A stretch of DNA of 64,000 nt from DASTPP01 sp035762175 (GTDB taxonomy: Bacteria; Myxococcota_A; Polyangia; Polyangiales; Polyangiaceae), in the NCBI GenBank assembly GCA_035762175.1, contig DASTPP010000279.1, positions 3,554 through 67,553 on the forward strand. The letters are read 5' to 3'. Of the stretch, positions 22,985 to 32,560 are shown piece by piece. The position numbers were made by a program, and so were the translations under genes. The stretch's first letter is position 1. Every line of letters starts with the position of its first letter. Below the pieces are notes generated by a model. That model did not search any database and was not told the origin of the DNA. It saw only the letters and a program-made list of their open reading frames with translations.

Positions 22985-23998
22985 ATGCTCACTCGTCCGC
23001 TCGGCTCGAAAGGTCTCGAAGTGTCGGCTCTTGGCTTGGGTTGCATGGCCATGTCCGATTTGTACGGCCCCTCCGATCGGGCCGAGAGCATCGCGACGGT
23101 GCATGCGGCGCTCGAGGCGGGCATCACGCTGTTCGACACGGGCGACTTCTACGGCATGGGGCACAACGAGCTGCTGCTGCGCGAGGCGCTCGCGGGGCGG
23201 GCGCGCGAGCGGGCGATCTTGAGCGTGAAGTTCGGCGTGCTGCGCGACCCGTCGGGCGGCTGGTCGGGGCTCGACGGGCGGCCGGCGGCGGTGAAGAACT
23301 CGCTCGCCTACACGCTCAAGCGGTTGGGCACCGACTACGTCGACATCTACCGCATCGCGCGGGTCGACCCGGCGGTGCCGATCGAAGAGACGGTCGGCGC
23401 CATCGCCGACATGGTAAAGGCGGGCTACGTGCGCCACGTCGGCCTGTCCGAGGCGGGCGCCGAGACCCTGCGCCGCGCCCACGCCGTGCACCCCGTCGCC
23501 GATCTGCAGATCGAGTACTCGCTGGTGTCGCGGGGCATCGAGGCCGAGATCTTGCCGGCCTGCCGCGAGCTCGGCGTCGGCATCACGGCCTACGGCGTGC
23601 TCTCGCGCGGCCTCATCAGCGGGCACTGGTCGAAAGAGCGGTCGGCGGCGGCGGGCGACTTCCGGGCGTACCAGCCGCGCTTTCAGGGCGAGAACCTCGA
23701 GAAGAACCTGGCCCTCGTCGAGGCCTTGCGCGAGGTGGCGCAGGCGAAGGGCACGACGGTGGCGCCGGTGGCCATCGCCTGGGTGCTCTCGCGCGGCCGC
23801 GACATCGTGCCGCTCGTCGGGGCGCGGCGGCGCGACCGGCTGGCCGAGGCGCTCTCGGCGCTCGAGCTCGACCTGACGGCCGACGATCTCGGGCGCATCG
23901 AGCGGGCGGTGCCCCCGGGCGCGGTGGCGGGCGACCGCTACCAGGCGGCGCAGATGGCCCACCTCGACAGCGAGCCGGGTTGGGCCCCGAAGGCGTGA
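22985..23998 (+). CDS. Aldo/keto reductase (AKR13/YakC-like)
   Basis: 337 residues from ATG 22985 with GGGAGAA upstream. TIM-barrel AKR features: LGLGCMAMS near the start, catalytic Asp and Tyr in FDTGDFYG, catalytic Lys in SVKFG, and the NADP-binding VGARRRDRLAEAL near the C-terminus. At the position of the catalytic His (usually QHR.D in this subfamily) the sequence is DIYRIARVDP, so His is replaced by Ala; the fold is certain but the reaction may differ from ordinary carbonyl reduction. Followed after seven bases by a TetR regulator, a common local arrangement for inducible detoxification reductases. Confidence 0.9.
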   Translation: MLTRPLGSKGLEVSALGLGCMAMSDLYGPSDRAESIATVHAALEAGITLFDTGDFYGMGHNELLLREALAGRARERAILSVKFGVLRDPSGGWSGLDGRPAAVKNSLAYTLKRLGTDYVDIYRIARVDPAVPIEETVGAIADMVKAGYVRHVGLSEAGAETLRRAHAVHPVADLQIEYSLVSRGIEAEILPACRELGVGITAYGVLSRGLISGHWSKERSAAAGDFRAYQPRFQGENLEKNLALVEALREVAQAKGTTVAPVAIAWVLSRGRDIVPLVGARRRDRLAEALSALELDLTADDLGRIERAVPPGAVAGDRYQAAQMAHLDSEPGWAPKA

Positions 23999-24005
23999 AG
24001 CCGGC

Positions 24006-24620
24006 GTGAACGAGGCGGCGCTCACCCCCGAACGCATTCTCGAGGCGGCCGAAGAGGTCCTGCGGCGCTTCGGCCCCGCCAAGGCCACGGTGGTCGACGT
24101 CGCGCGCGCGCTCGGGGTCAGCCACGGCAGCGTCTACCGGCACTTCCCGAGCAAGGCGGCGCTGCGCGACGCGGTGACCGAGCGCTGGCTCGGGCGCGTC
24201 TCGGCGCCGCTCGCGGCCGTCGCGGCGGGCCCGGGGCCGGCGCCCGAGCGGCTGCGGCGCTGGCTCGACCGGCTCGTCGCGACCAAGCGCGCGCTGCAGC
24301 ACGACGACCCCGAGCTGTTCGCCACCTACGTCGCGCTGGCGATCGACGCCCGCGAGGTGGTGCGGGCGCACGTCGAGGCGCTGACGGCGCAGCTCACGAC
24401 GATCGTGGCCGAGGGCGCGGCGCGCGGCGAGTTCCGGGTCGACGACCCGGCGGCGGCGGCGCGCGCGGTGTTCGACGCGACGGGGCGCTTTCACAACCCG
24501 GCGCACGCGGCCGAGTGGGCCGACCCCGGCATCGGCGCCGCCTTCGAGGGCGTCTTCGCGCTCTTGCTGCGGGGGCTCGGCGCCGGCCCGGCCGCCCCGC
24601 CGCCCGCCGCCCCCTGCTGA
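24006..24620 (+). CDS. TetR/AcrR family transcriptional regulator
   Basis: 204 residues from GTG 24006. Residues 8-60 form the TetR DNA-binding domain, with the recognition region VVDVARALGVSHGSVYRHFP followed by SKAALRDAV. The C-terminal ligand and dimer domain is helical and ends in an Ala/Pro-rich tail. It lies seven bases after the reductase gene and very probably represses the shared promoter through the dyad at 22906-22936. The inducing ligand is unknown. Confidence 0.92.
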   Translation: MNEAALTPERILEAAEEVLRRFGPAKATVVDVARALGVSHGSVYRHFPSKAALRDAVTERWLGRVSAPLAAVAAGPGPAPERLRRWLDRLVATKRALQHDDPELFATYVALAIDAREVVRAHVEALTAQLTTIVAEGAARGEFRVDDPAAAARAVFDATGRFHNPAHAAEWADPGIGAAFEGVFALLLRGLGAGPAAPPPAAPC

Positions 24621-24669
24621 GGCCCGACGGCCGGCTCGCCCGCGGCGGCGCCCCGCGCGGGCGCGGCGC

Positions 24670-26262
24670 CTAGACCGGCCCCGTCCGGTAGACCGTGCGC
24701 GGCTCGTCGGAGTCGCCCTCGTCGTCGATGCCGATGAGCTCGAACTCGACCGAGGCCTCGGGGCCGCTCGCGTCGACGTGGACGATGCCGGCGTTGAGCC
24801 CGCCGTAGGGGTTGCGCGAGGCGCCCTCGACGCCCTCGACGAGGTCGACGCGGCCGCGCAGGCCCCCTTGCACGTCGACGCCGAAGGCCGCCCGGGGCAG
24901 CAGCTCGGCGACGCGCTTGGCGAGCAGGCCCTGGCGGTTGGAGACGGCGCTCGAGGTGAACTGCAAGAGGGGCGGCCCGCCGCCCTCCCACTCGACGCGG
25001 AAGGCGCAGCCGACGTGGATGTCGCCCCCGAGCAGCACGAGCCGCTGCCGCGGGTGCCGCTGGTGGTGGGCGTGCAAGAGCGCGAGCAGGAGGTCGCGCT
25101 GGTCGAGGCTCTTCGCGTGGTTCCAGCGGTCGGCGGCGTCGGTGCCCTCGCCGACGACGGCGACGGCGGCGTCGACGAGCCAGCTGTCGGTGTAGATGAG
25201 GGGCACGGTGGCGACGAGGAAGACCACCTTCTGGCCGGCGGAGGCGGCGAGGAAGCGCTCGAGCGCGGCGAACTGCGCGGGGGCGTAGACGCGCGTCGCG
25301 CGCTCGGTGGTCAGCTTGCTCGAGCGCAGGTCCATCACGAAGAGGGAGCAGGGGCCGTAGCTAAAGGCGTAGTGAAAGTCGCCCTCGGGCGGCGGGGGCT
25401 CGGGCGGGGCGGCGAGCACGCGCGAGCCCTGGTAGTCGTAGAAGGCGGCGAGCGCGCCCGCGCGCAGGGCGCGCCACTCGGGCAGGCCGTGGCGCGGGTC
25501 GGAGCCGAAGTTGTCGACGATCTCGTGGTCGTCCATCATCGGGTAACAGGGGAACTCGGCCTGCAGCTTGCGGATCTCTTCGCAGCCCCAGAAGACGCGG
25601 TGCTTCTGCTGGTAGAGCGCCCGCACCTCGGCGGCGCTGCACTCGAGAATGCTCCGGCGGCCCGGCGGCGCGACGCGGCGGAAGAAGTCGTCGTCGAAGA
25701 GCGAGAAGCGGGGCGGGTGGTCCGAGTAGATCTGGTCGCCCATCAGCAGCACGAACTTGCAGCCGCGCTCGCGCAGGGCGCGCCGGGTGGCGCGCAGCAT
25801 GCGCAGGCTCTCGGGCAGCAGGCGCCCGTCGTCGTCGAAGGGCTGGTGGCAGCTCAGGGCGCCGAAGCAGAACGAGGCCGGGGCGTCGTCCGGGCCGCGG
25901 GGGGCGGTCTCGAAGCGGGCGGCGCCGAGGGGCTCGCCGCCGCCCGCGCGCGCGACCTCGACGCGGTAGGCGGTGAGCGGCTGCAGGGCGCCCGCGCCGC
26001 CCGCCAGGCCGTCGGGCAGGGTGAGGGCGAGCGTGCCGTCGGCGCCGCCCTCGGCCGGCACGACGACGCGCCCGCGGGCCACGACCTCGCGCCCCGCCGG
26101 CCCGCCGCCGCCCGCGCGCGCCCCCCCGTCGCGCAGGACCGTCACCTCGAGCTCGCCCGGGGGCTCGGCGCGCAGCCAGAGGCGGGCCCGGTCGGCCGAG
26201 ACGGCGCCCACGGCCACCGCGTTCTTGAGCTCTCGGCTGACGAAGTCGACGGGGTCTTGCAC
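24670..26262 (-). CDS. PhoD-like metallophosphatase
   Basis: 530 residues from GTG 26262. An N-terminal beta domain (VGAVSADRARLWLRAEPPGE and on) is followed by the catalytic domain of the PhoD family: ASFCFGALSCHQ, KFVLLMGDQIYSDHPPR, PMMDDHEIVDNFG, and late LVLLGGDIHVGCAF. These Asp, His and Asn residues bind the metals in PhoD alkaline phosphatase/phosphodiesterases. No signal peptide or Tat motif is visible, unlike classical PhoD, which points to a cytoplasmic member of the PhoD-like group. It lies 80 bases after the lipid-kinase-like gene on the same strand, hinting at a joint role in phosphate-ester metabolism. Confidence 0.85.
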   Translation of the reverse strand: MQDPVDFVSRELKNAVAVGAVSADRARLWLRAEPPGELEVTVLRDGGARAGGGGPAGREVVARGRVVVPAEGGADGTLALTLPDGLAGGAGALQPLTAYRVEVARAGGGEPLGAARFETAPRGPDDAPASFCFGALSCHQPFDDDGRLLPESLRMLRATRRALRERGCKFVLLMGDQIYSDHPPRFSLFDDDFFRRVAPPGRRSILECSAAEVRALYQQKHRVFWGCEEIRKLQAEFPCYPMMDDHEIVDNFGSDPRHGLPEWRALRAGALAAFYDYQGSRVLAAPPEPPPPEGDFHYAFSYGPCSLFVMDLRSSKLTTERATRVYAPAQFAALERFLAASAGQKVVFLVATVPLIYTDSWLVDAAVAVVGEGTDAADRWNHAKSLDQRDLLLALLHAHHQRHPRQRLVLLGGDIHVGCAFRVEWEGGGPPLLQFTSSAVSNRQGLLAKRVAELLPRAAFGVDVQGGLRGRVDLVEGVEGASRNPYGGLNAGIVHVDASGPEASVEFELIGIDDEGDSDEPRTVYRTGPV

Positions 26263-26342
26263 GGGTCGAACGTACCACCGAAGGGCCCCCCCCGAAACCG
26301 GCCCGCCCCGCCCCGCCGGCGGGCGCGGCGCGCGGGGGCCCC

Positions 26343-27353
26343 TCAGGCGCTCTTGGCCAGCGCCTCGAAGGCGAGCGGGGCGCGGGCGGAGCGGGGGGCG
26401 AGCACGCGCAGCGCGCGCGGCAGCACCGCGTAGGACGCGGCGCGCGCCTCGAAGAGCTCGCCGTCGGCGTTGATTTTCGTCATTCGATCGAAGAATAGCT
26501 CGAGCCGCTTGGCGCGCAGCCAGAGCACGTGCGGGTCGTCGACGTGCTTGCCCTCGGCGAGCTTGGCGAGCAGGGCGGCGAACTCGAAGGCGGGCGCCTC
26601 GCGCACGAGGCAGACCTCGAGCAGGCCGTCGTCGGCCTTGGCGCCGGGGGCGATGACGCGGCCACCGCCGAAGGTGGGGGCGTTGCAGACGGCGAACATC
26701 GAGATGCGCTCGCGGCCGCGCAGGGTCTTGCCGCCGGTGCTCGAGCGGTAGCGCACGTCGATGCTCTCGTGCTCGATGTAGGCGCGCACGCCGCCGAGCA
26801 CGTAGGCGAAGCGGCCGGCGAAGGTCTTGAGCTCGGGGGTGACGGCCTCGCTCGTCTCGCCGGCGAGGCCGCCGGCCGAGACGTTGAGGAAGACCCGCCC
26901 GTTGACGACGCCGAGGTCGACCTCGTGCGACTCGGCCTCGAGCAGGCCGTCGAGCGCCTCGACCGGCTCGCCCTCGATGCCGATGGAGCGGGCGAAGTCG
27001 TTGCCCGTGCCGAGCGGGATGATGCCGAGCTCGGGCCGGCTCGCGGGGCTCGGGGCGGCCGCGCAGAGGCCGTTGACGACCTCGTTGACCGTGCCGTCGC
27101 CGCCGGCGACGAAGAGGGTGCGGGCGCCCACGGCGGTCGCCTCGCGCGCCGCCCGGGCCGCGTCTCCGGGCCCGGCCGTCGGCACGACGCGCACGGGGCC
27201 GCACGCGTCGCGCAGCCGCGCCCCGAGCGACTCGACGTGGTCGGCCGCCTGGTTTCGGCCCGACGCGGGGTTGACCACGAGCCAGACGCTCTCGGCGCCC
27301 CGGCGCACGGTCGAACTCGCGGGGCCGCCCTGCCCCCAGCCCGCCGGGCTCAC
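26343..27353 (-). CDS. Diacylglycerol-kinase family lipid kinase (YegS/DgkB-like)
   Basis: 336 residues. Typical DAGK_cat features: VWLVVNPASGRNQA at the start, the ATP-site GGDGTVNEV (84-92), and GIIPLGTGNDFARSIG, then the C-terminal beta-sandwich with NAPTFGGGRVIAPGAKADDG and the closing KINADGELFEA. Such enzymes phosphorylate diacylglycerol or other lipids at the inner membrane. The GTG start overlaps the stop of the Big_2 lipoprotein gene (GTGA, 27350-27353). Confidence 0.9.
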   Translation of the reverse strand: MSPAGWGQGGPASSTVRRGAESVWLVVNPASGRNQAADHVESLGARLRDACGPVRVVPTAGPGDAARAAREATAVGARTLFVAGGDGTVNEVVNGLCAAAPSPASRPELGIIPLGTGNDFARSIGIEGEPVEALDGLLEAESHEVDLGVVNGRVFLNVSAGGLAGETSEAVTPELKTFAGRFAYVLGGVRAYIEHESIDVRYRSSTGGKTLRGRERISMFAVCNAPTFGGGRVIAPGAKADDGLLEVCLVREAPAFEFAALLAKLAEGKHVDDPHVLWLRAKRLELFFDRMTKINADGELFEARAASYAVLPRALRVLAPRSARAPLAFEALAKSA

Positions 27354-27733
27354 GGCAGCACCACCAGCGTGGCCGTCTCGGAGACGCCCAGATAGTTGAC
27401 CGAGATGCCCACCATGCCTTCACCGACCGCGCGCAACATACCGTCCTCCGTTATCGTGGCGACCGAGTCGTTCGAGCTCGCCCAGCGCGCCCCGCCGGTG
27501 AGCTCTTTCGTCGAACCGTCTTCGTAAATGGCGCGCGCGACGAGCCTGTGCTCTTCGCCCGCCGCGACCGAGACGCCGGCCTCGATTTCGATCTTCGAGA
27601 TGACCTTGCCCTCGTCGGCGACGGCCCCGGCGCCGCCTTCGGCGCACCCCGCCGAGGCCGCGCCGAGCGCGAACGCCGCCGCGAGCGCCGCCGCGAGGCG
27701 GCCCCGCCTTGCCTTCGAGTGCGAGGGTTTCAT
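27350..27733 (-). CDS. Small lipoprotein with one bacterial Ig-like (Big_2) domain
   Basis: 127 residues from ATG 27733. The N-terminus MKPSHSKARRGRLAAALAAA leads to a SAGC lipobox. From about residue 45 there is one Big_2-type domain (IEIEAGVSVAAGEEHRLVAR, then YEDGSTKELTGGARWASSND and GEGMVGISVNYLG), a surface or periplasmic adhesion-type fold. Coupled by overlap to the lipid-kinase-like gene. Confidence 0.8.
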   Translation of the reverse strand: MKPSHSKARRGRLAAALAAAFALGAASAGCAEGGAGAVADEGKVISKIEIEAGVSVAAGEEHRLVARAIYEDGSTKELTGGARWASSNDSVATITEDGMLRAVGEGMVGISVNYLGVSETATLVVLP

Positions 27734-28183
27734 CGTCGTTCGTCGTCGGGCCGCTTCGCGTCGATCGTCCGTCGGGGCGCCACCGGCCCCGGCGCGACGC
27801 CTCGACGTGGGGTTCTGCAACGCCCGTGCCCCCGGAACAGAGGGTCGTTTTCGGCTCGAATCACGGGTTTTTGCCCGCCTCCGGCTCGAGCACGACCGGC
27901 GCCGTGGCGCATGTGCACAGCGGCCGTGGCGGTTTTGCCCATCGGCGTGCGGCCCGCCCGCACGTGCGAGGACGTGCGCCTCGCGCCACCGGTCGCAGGC
28001 CGCGAGGGCGCGGGGCCGGCGCGCTCGAGCTCGGAGCGATCGCGGGCGCGCGGGGCCGCTCGCGCGGGGGCGCCTGGCCGGCCGGGCCGAGCGAACCCGC
28101 GTCGTCGGCTGGCCGGCCGGGCCGAGCGATCCCGCGTCGCCGCCGGCGGGGCCGACCGCGCGCAGCCCCGCCGCGGAAACACG
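27734..28183. other. Non-coding stretch with a 35-bp tandem duplication
   Basis: No convincing gene between the Big_2 lipoprotein and the histidine kinase. Two 35-bp units at 28074-28108 and 28109-28143 (core CTGGCCGGCCGGGCCGAGCG) are nearly identical. The promoter of the Big_2 lipoprotein operon should lie near 27740-27850 but no clear consensus is seen. Confidence 0.55.
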
Positions 28184-28213
28184 AAAAGGCCCGCCCCGGG
28201 CGGGGGCGGGCCT
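28184..28213 (-). terminator. Rho-independent terminator of the histidine-kinase operon
   Basis: Read on the minus strand, a strong stem (28188-28197 with 28204-28213) is followed by TTTT at 28187-28184, 22 bases after the histidine-kinase stop. It is the clearest classical terminator in the window. Confidence 0.75.
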
Positions 28214-28234
28214 CACGCGGGGCGGGGCCCCGGG

Positions 28235-28996
28235 TCAGCCTTCGGCGGCGACCGGCAGCTCGATCGTGAACGCGGCGCCCGGGCGCGTGCCGCGGCGCGG
28301 CGGCAGCCGGCTCTGGCCGGTGACGATGCGGCCGCCGTGGGCGGCGAGCACGTCGGCGACGAGCGGCAGCGACAGGCCCAGGCTGCGCTGCGACGAGTCG
28401 CTGCGGAAGCGGGCGAAGAGCCGGTCGGGGTCGCCGGGCAGGCCGGGGCCGTCGTCTTCGACCAGAATGCAGAGGTGCTCGCCGCGGCGCGAGACCTCGA
28501 CCGAGACCTGCGAGGCGGCGTGGCGCAGGGCGTTGCCGACGACCTCGGTCAGCGCCTGCAACAGGAGCCGCTCGTCGACGAGGGCCCAGACCGGGTCGTC
28601 GCCCAGCCTGTGCGCGAGCGTGACGCTCTTGCGGCCGTCGAGCGAGGTGGCGTCGCGCAGCGCCCCCTCGATGAGCTCGCGCACGTCGCGCCGCTGCGCG
28701 TCGACGCGCAGGCCGCCGTCGAGCGCCTCGGCCGTCATCGACAGGCGGGCGGCCAGGCGCCGCAGGCGCGAGATGCCGCGGCCCATCATGGCCGTGTAGA
28801 GCGCGGCGTCGGGCGCGTCGCCGATGACGTTCTTCAGCTCGTCGAGCGCGCCCGAGACGACGCCCGTCGGCGACAGGATGTCGTGGGCGAGCCGCTTGAG
28901 CAGGCGCGCCCGCTCGGCCGGGTCGTCGGACGGCGCCGCGCGCCGCTCGGCGTCGTGCGCGCCGTTCATGGGGGTGAGGTGGGGCGGGCGTTCCAT
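28235..28996 (-). CDS. Soluble sensor histidine kinase partner of the NtrC-type regulator
   Basis: 253 residues from ATG 28996 (an in-frame GTG at 29059 would overlap the regulator gene). The H box is RLAHDILSPTGVVSGALDEL with the phospho-accepting His, the N box EVVGNALRHA, and the G boxes VEDDGPGLPG and SLGLSLPLVADVLAAHGG. There is no membrane segment and almost no sensor region before the H box, so input must come from another protein, perhaps the small membrane protein encoded first in the operon. Follows the regulator by 22 bases. Confidence 0.87.
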   Translation of the reverse strand: MERPPHLTPMNGAHDAERRAAPSDDPAERARLLKRLAHDILSPTGVVSGALDELKNVIGDAPDAALYTAMMGRGISRLRRLAARLSMTAEALDGGLRVDAQRRDVRELIEGALRDATSLDGRKSVTLAHRLGDDPVWALVDERLLLQALTEVVGNALRHAASQVSVEVSRRGEHLCILVEDDGPGLPGDPDRLFARFRSDSSQRSLGLSLPLVADVLAAHGGRIVTGQSRLPPRRGTRPGAAFTIELPVAAEG

Positions 28997-29018
28997 GGGG
29001 GTCGGGTCTTGGGCCCCG

Positions 29019-30416
<1,398 letters not shown>

Positions 30417-30516
30417 AGTGCGCCTTTTTCCGTTGGGTGCCGGGGCGGAAAGCCGCCCGGAGTCGGGCCCCCCCTTCTCGACGCCATCGAGGGGCTGGCC
30501 CGTGTCGAAGTTCTCT

Positions 30517-30678
30517 TCAGCCATTTGCGCGGCCACGTGACGGGAGGGTGAAGGCCGAGACCGAGCGCGCCCGCGGCGCCCGCAGCGCCTCGCGCGCGGC
30601 GATGGCGGCGGCGCACCCGAAGGACGCGACCGCCAGCGCGAGCAACCAAACTTCTGCCGTCCAATCCAACACGGTCAC
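30517..30678 (-). CDS. Small one-helix membrane protein leading the two-component operon
   Basis: 53 residues from GTG 30678, preceded by a strong GGAAAGGA. MTVLDWTAEVWLLALAVASF continues into one hydrophobic helix (about residues 11-28) with a Cys, then a basic tail (REALRAPRARSVSA). Its TGA lies inside the sequence ATGGCTGA that offers an alternative regulator start, so translation would be coupled. It is the first gene after the -24/-12 promoter at 30736-30751, which supports it as a real gene. A role as membrane anchor or signal input for the soluble histidine kinase is inference. Confidence 0.6.
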   Translation of the reverse strand: MTVLDWTAEVWLLALAVASFGCAAAIAAREALRAPRARSVSAFTLPSRGRANG

Positions 30679-30735
30679 ACCCGTCCTTTCCCGTCCCCGA
30701 CGCCGTGTGCGCCGAACGTCACCACCTCCTCGTAG

Positions 30736-30751
30736 AGCAGAGCCCGTGCCA
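30736..30751 (-). promoter_or_regulatory. -24/-12 (sigma-54) promoter of the two-component operon
   Basis: On the minus strand: TGGCACG-GGCT-CTGCT, matching the consensus TGGCACG-N4-TTGC(A/T) at all bases but one, with GG and GC exactly ten bases apart. The predicted transcript starts near 30725, 47 bases before the small membrane-protein gene. Confidence 0.72.
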
Positions 30752-30804
30752 CACGGGGCAACCCTGCCAATTCGGGCAATTTATACCCAGAACAGCCCTG
30801 TGTC

Positions 30805-30819
30805 GTGGCAAAATGCCAC
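30805..30819. promoter_or_regulatory. Perfect 15-bp palindrome, probable activator site
   Basis: GTGGCA-AAA-TGCCAC lies 54 bp upstream of the -24 element, a usual place for an enhancer-binding-protein site. The NtrC-type regulator of this operon is the natural candidate. Confidence 0.5.
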
Positions 30820-31588
30820 AAAGTGTGCGCGCTTGCCTCGCTCGGCGGCTCAAGCTCATGGGCTCGTGCAAGGGGTAACGAAATGTAGTTCTTGCCGCTT
30901 CTGCTCGATTTGCCACCCCTCGCCGGCCCGAGCCACTCTCGACACTCCTTTGGCATCAAGTTTGGCCCGACCCCCGCACCCCAATAAGGGCGCCCCCGAG
31001 CGAGACAGCGGGGCAAATGCGTCGCGCACGGCCGGGGGCTGTGGCACATCGCGCGGCCCTCCGCCAAGGCGGGGCATGCCCGCGCGATGGGCGGGCGCCC
31101 CGATGTCCGAGACCTCCTGCCCCTGGGGGGCGCCCCCGGGCCTGGACGTCGGCCTGTTTCTGCCTCCCGGGGGCCGACTTCCGTAGCCGCCGCAGGCGAG
31201 CTCCGGGTGCCCAAGGCGCGGGCGAGGCACGCCCGCCGCCTGATCAGCGCGGAGGTCAGGCGTGCACACGCGAAGGGCGCGCCCCCGTCGGCCGGGCGAC
31301 CGTGCCATCCTACCATCCGCCCGAGCCTGCCCCCGGCCCCGTGCCCTCGCCCAAGCCTGGCGGGGCTGCGGCGTGGGGGCCATTCCTGACCGTAGCAGGC
31401 AAGGATGGTATCAGGCTGGGCGGGCTCAGAATAAAGAGCGCGGATCGTGCGCGCGAGGGCAGCCGGGCCATCGAAGGCGGGCGTCTGATCCTCGCTCCGG
31501 GGCGCGCGTCGCTTCGGTGCCCGATCGCGCGAGCGGAGGCGGCGGCCGACGCCGTACGCGGGCGCGGTGAAGCGAGCGCGGGCCGCGA
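30820..31588. other. 769 bp without a recognised gene
   Basis: Frames here lack protein-like composition on both strands. The part at 30860-30960 is noticeably less GC rich than its surroundings. Nothing else could be identified. Confidence 0.5.
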
Positions 31589-32050
31589 TCAGCGCGGCGG
31601 GGTGCCCGCGCTCAGGGCGGTGGGGTCTTGCGGCGGCTCGCAGGGGCAAGGCACGCCGCCGGGGCCGCCCCCCTCGGGCTCGCCGGGCAATACCTTGGCC
31701 CGGCCGTTCACCACCCAGCGCCCGGGCGCGTAGAGCAGCGAGCCGTCGGACTGCCGCGCGTACGCCGGCTTGGCGTAGCGCTCGCCGGGCTGCACGCGGA
31801 CCCAGCGGCCGGGGGTCCATTCCCAAGAGCGCCTTTCCCACTCCCAGTGGCCGTCGACCCAGACCGCGTCGGGCCTCGGCGGGGGGCCGAGCGACTGGAC
31901 GAGGACGGGCGGCGGCGGGTAGGGCACGCGCTGCCAGCCCTCGCGGGGCTGAGGCGCGGCGGGGGGGCGCGGCGGCGCCGAGCTGCCGCACGCGGCCGCC
32001 CAGAGGGCCAGGGCGGCCGCGGCGAGGGGGCGTCGAAGGCGCGAAGACAC
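31589..32050 (-). CDS. Lipoprotein with YXWGXW-type repeats
   Basis: 153 residues from GTG 32050. RLRRPLAAAALALWAAAC is a lipoprotein signal. After a Pro-rich stretch come repeats built around W.pGrWv: VWVDGHWEWERRSWEWTPGR, then RWVRVQPGERYAKPAYARQ and YAPGRWVVNGRAKVLPG, the pattern of the YXWGXW (WXXGXW) repeat family, found in exported proteins of unknown function. It lies 40 bases after the GlsB-type gene on the same strand and is probably cotranscribed from the promoter at 32399-32414. Confidence 0.78.
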   Translation of the reverse strand: MSSRLRRPLAAAALALWAAACGSSAPPRPPAAPQPREGWQRVPYPPPPVLVQSLGPPPRPDAVWVDGHWEWERRSWEWTPGRWVRVQPGERYAKPAYARQSDGSLLYAPGRWVVNGRAKVLPGEPEGGGPGGVPCPCEPPQDPTALSAGTPPR

Positions 32051-32090
32051 GCGGGGGGCGGGGCGTGCGGGCGGCGGGGCCGGGGGCGCG

Positions 32091-32348
32091 TTAACGGACG
32101 CGGCCGCGCTGCACCAGGTTGACGATCAGGCAGAGCACGACGGCGCCGACGAAGGCGGTGAGCAGGCTGCCGAGGCTGAGCACGTCGGGGGCGACGGAGC
32201 GGTTGAAGAGAAAGCCGCCGATGGCCGCGCCGACGATGCCGACGAGGATGTTGCCGAGGAGCCCCTGCTGCGCGTTACGGGCCGTCACCACGCTCGCGAG
32301 CCAGCCGACCAGGGCGCCGAAGAGGACCCAGAGGAGCAGCGTAATCAT
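32091..32348 (-). CDS. GlsB/YeaQ/YmgE family stress-response membrane protein
   Basis: 85 residues from ATG 32348 with GAGGTT upstream. Three hydrophobic helices with the family signature: GALVGWLASVV, GLLGNILVGIVGAAIGG and a final ALLTAFVGAVVLCLIVNLV-like helix. This family (transglycosylase-associated protein in older annotation) is induced by general stress in many bacteria; the biochemical role is not known. A near-consensus -24/-12 promoter sits upstream. Confidence 0.93.
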   Translation of the reverse strand: MITLLLWVLFGALVGWLASVVTARNAQQGLLGNILVGIVGAAIGGFLFNRSVAPDVLSLGSLLTAFVGAVVLCLIVNLVQRGRVR

Positions 32349-32398
32349 GATTGAACCTCATTCGTTCGGGATTGTTCCCGCTGGTTCGGAATGAGGAG

Positions 32399-32414
32399 AG
32401 CAGGGCCCGTGCCA
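32399..32414 (-). promoter_or_regulatory. -24/-12 (sigma-54) promoter before the GlsB-type gene
   Basis: Minus strand: TGGCACG-GGCC-CTGCT. Same one-base departure from consensus (C for T before TGC) as the promoter at 30736-30751. Predicted transcript start near 32388, about 40 bases before the ATG. Confidence 0.65.
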
Positions 32415-32560
32415 GGCGCGCCCCGGCGGGGCCCCGCGGCCGCGGCGCGGGCCCGCGCGCCGCGCCAGGGCTCGGGCGGGGGCGCGGCGCCGCCGGCCGG
32501 CGGGGCGCGCGGCGTGTGGCGGCCCGCCCCAGGGCCCGCCCTTCTGCCACGCGCGGCCGA

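Noticed and set aside
31304..31319. TGGCACG on the minus strand in the 30.8-31.6 kb gap
   Set aside because: No TGC box at the right spacing and no gene downstream.
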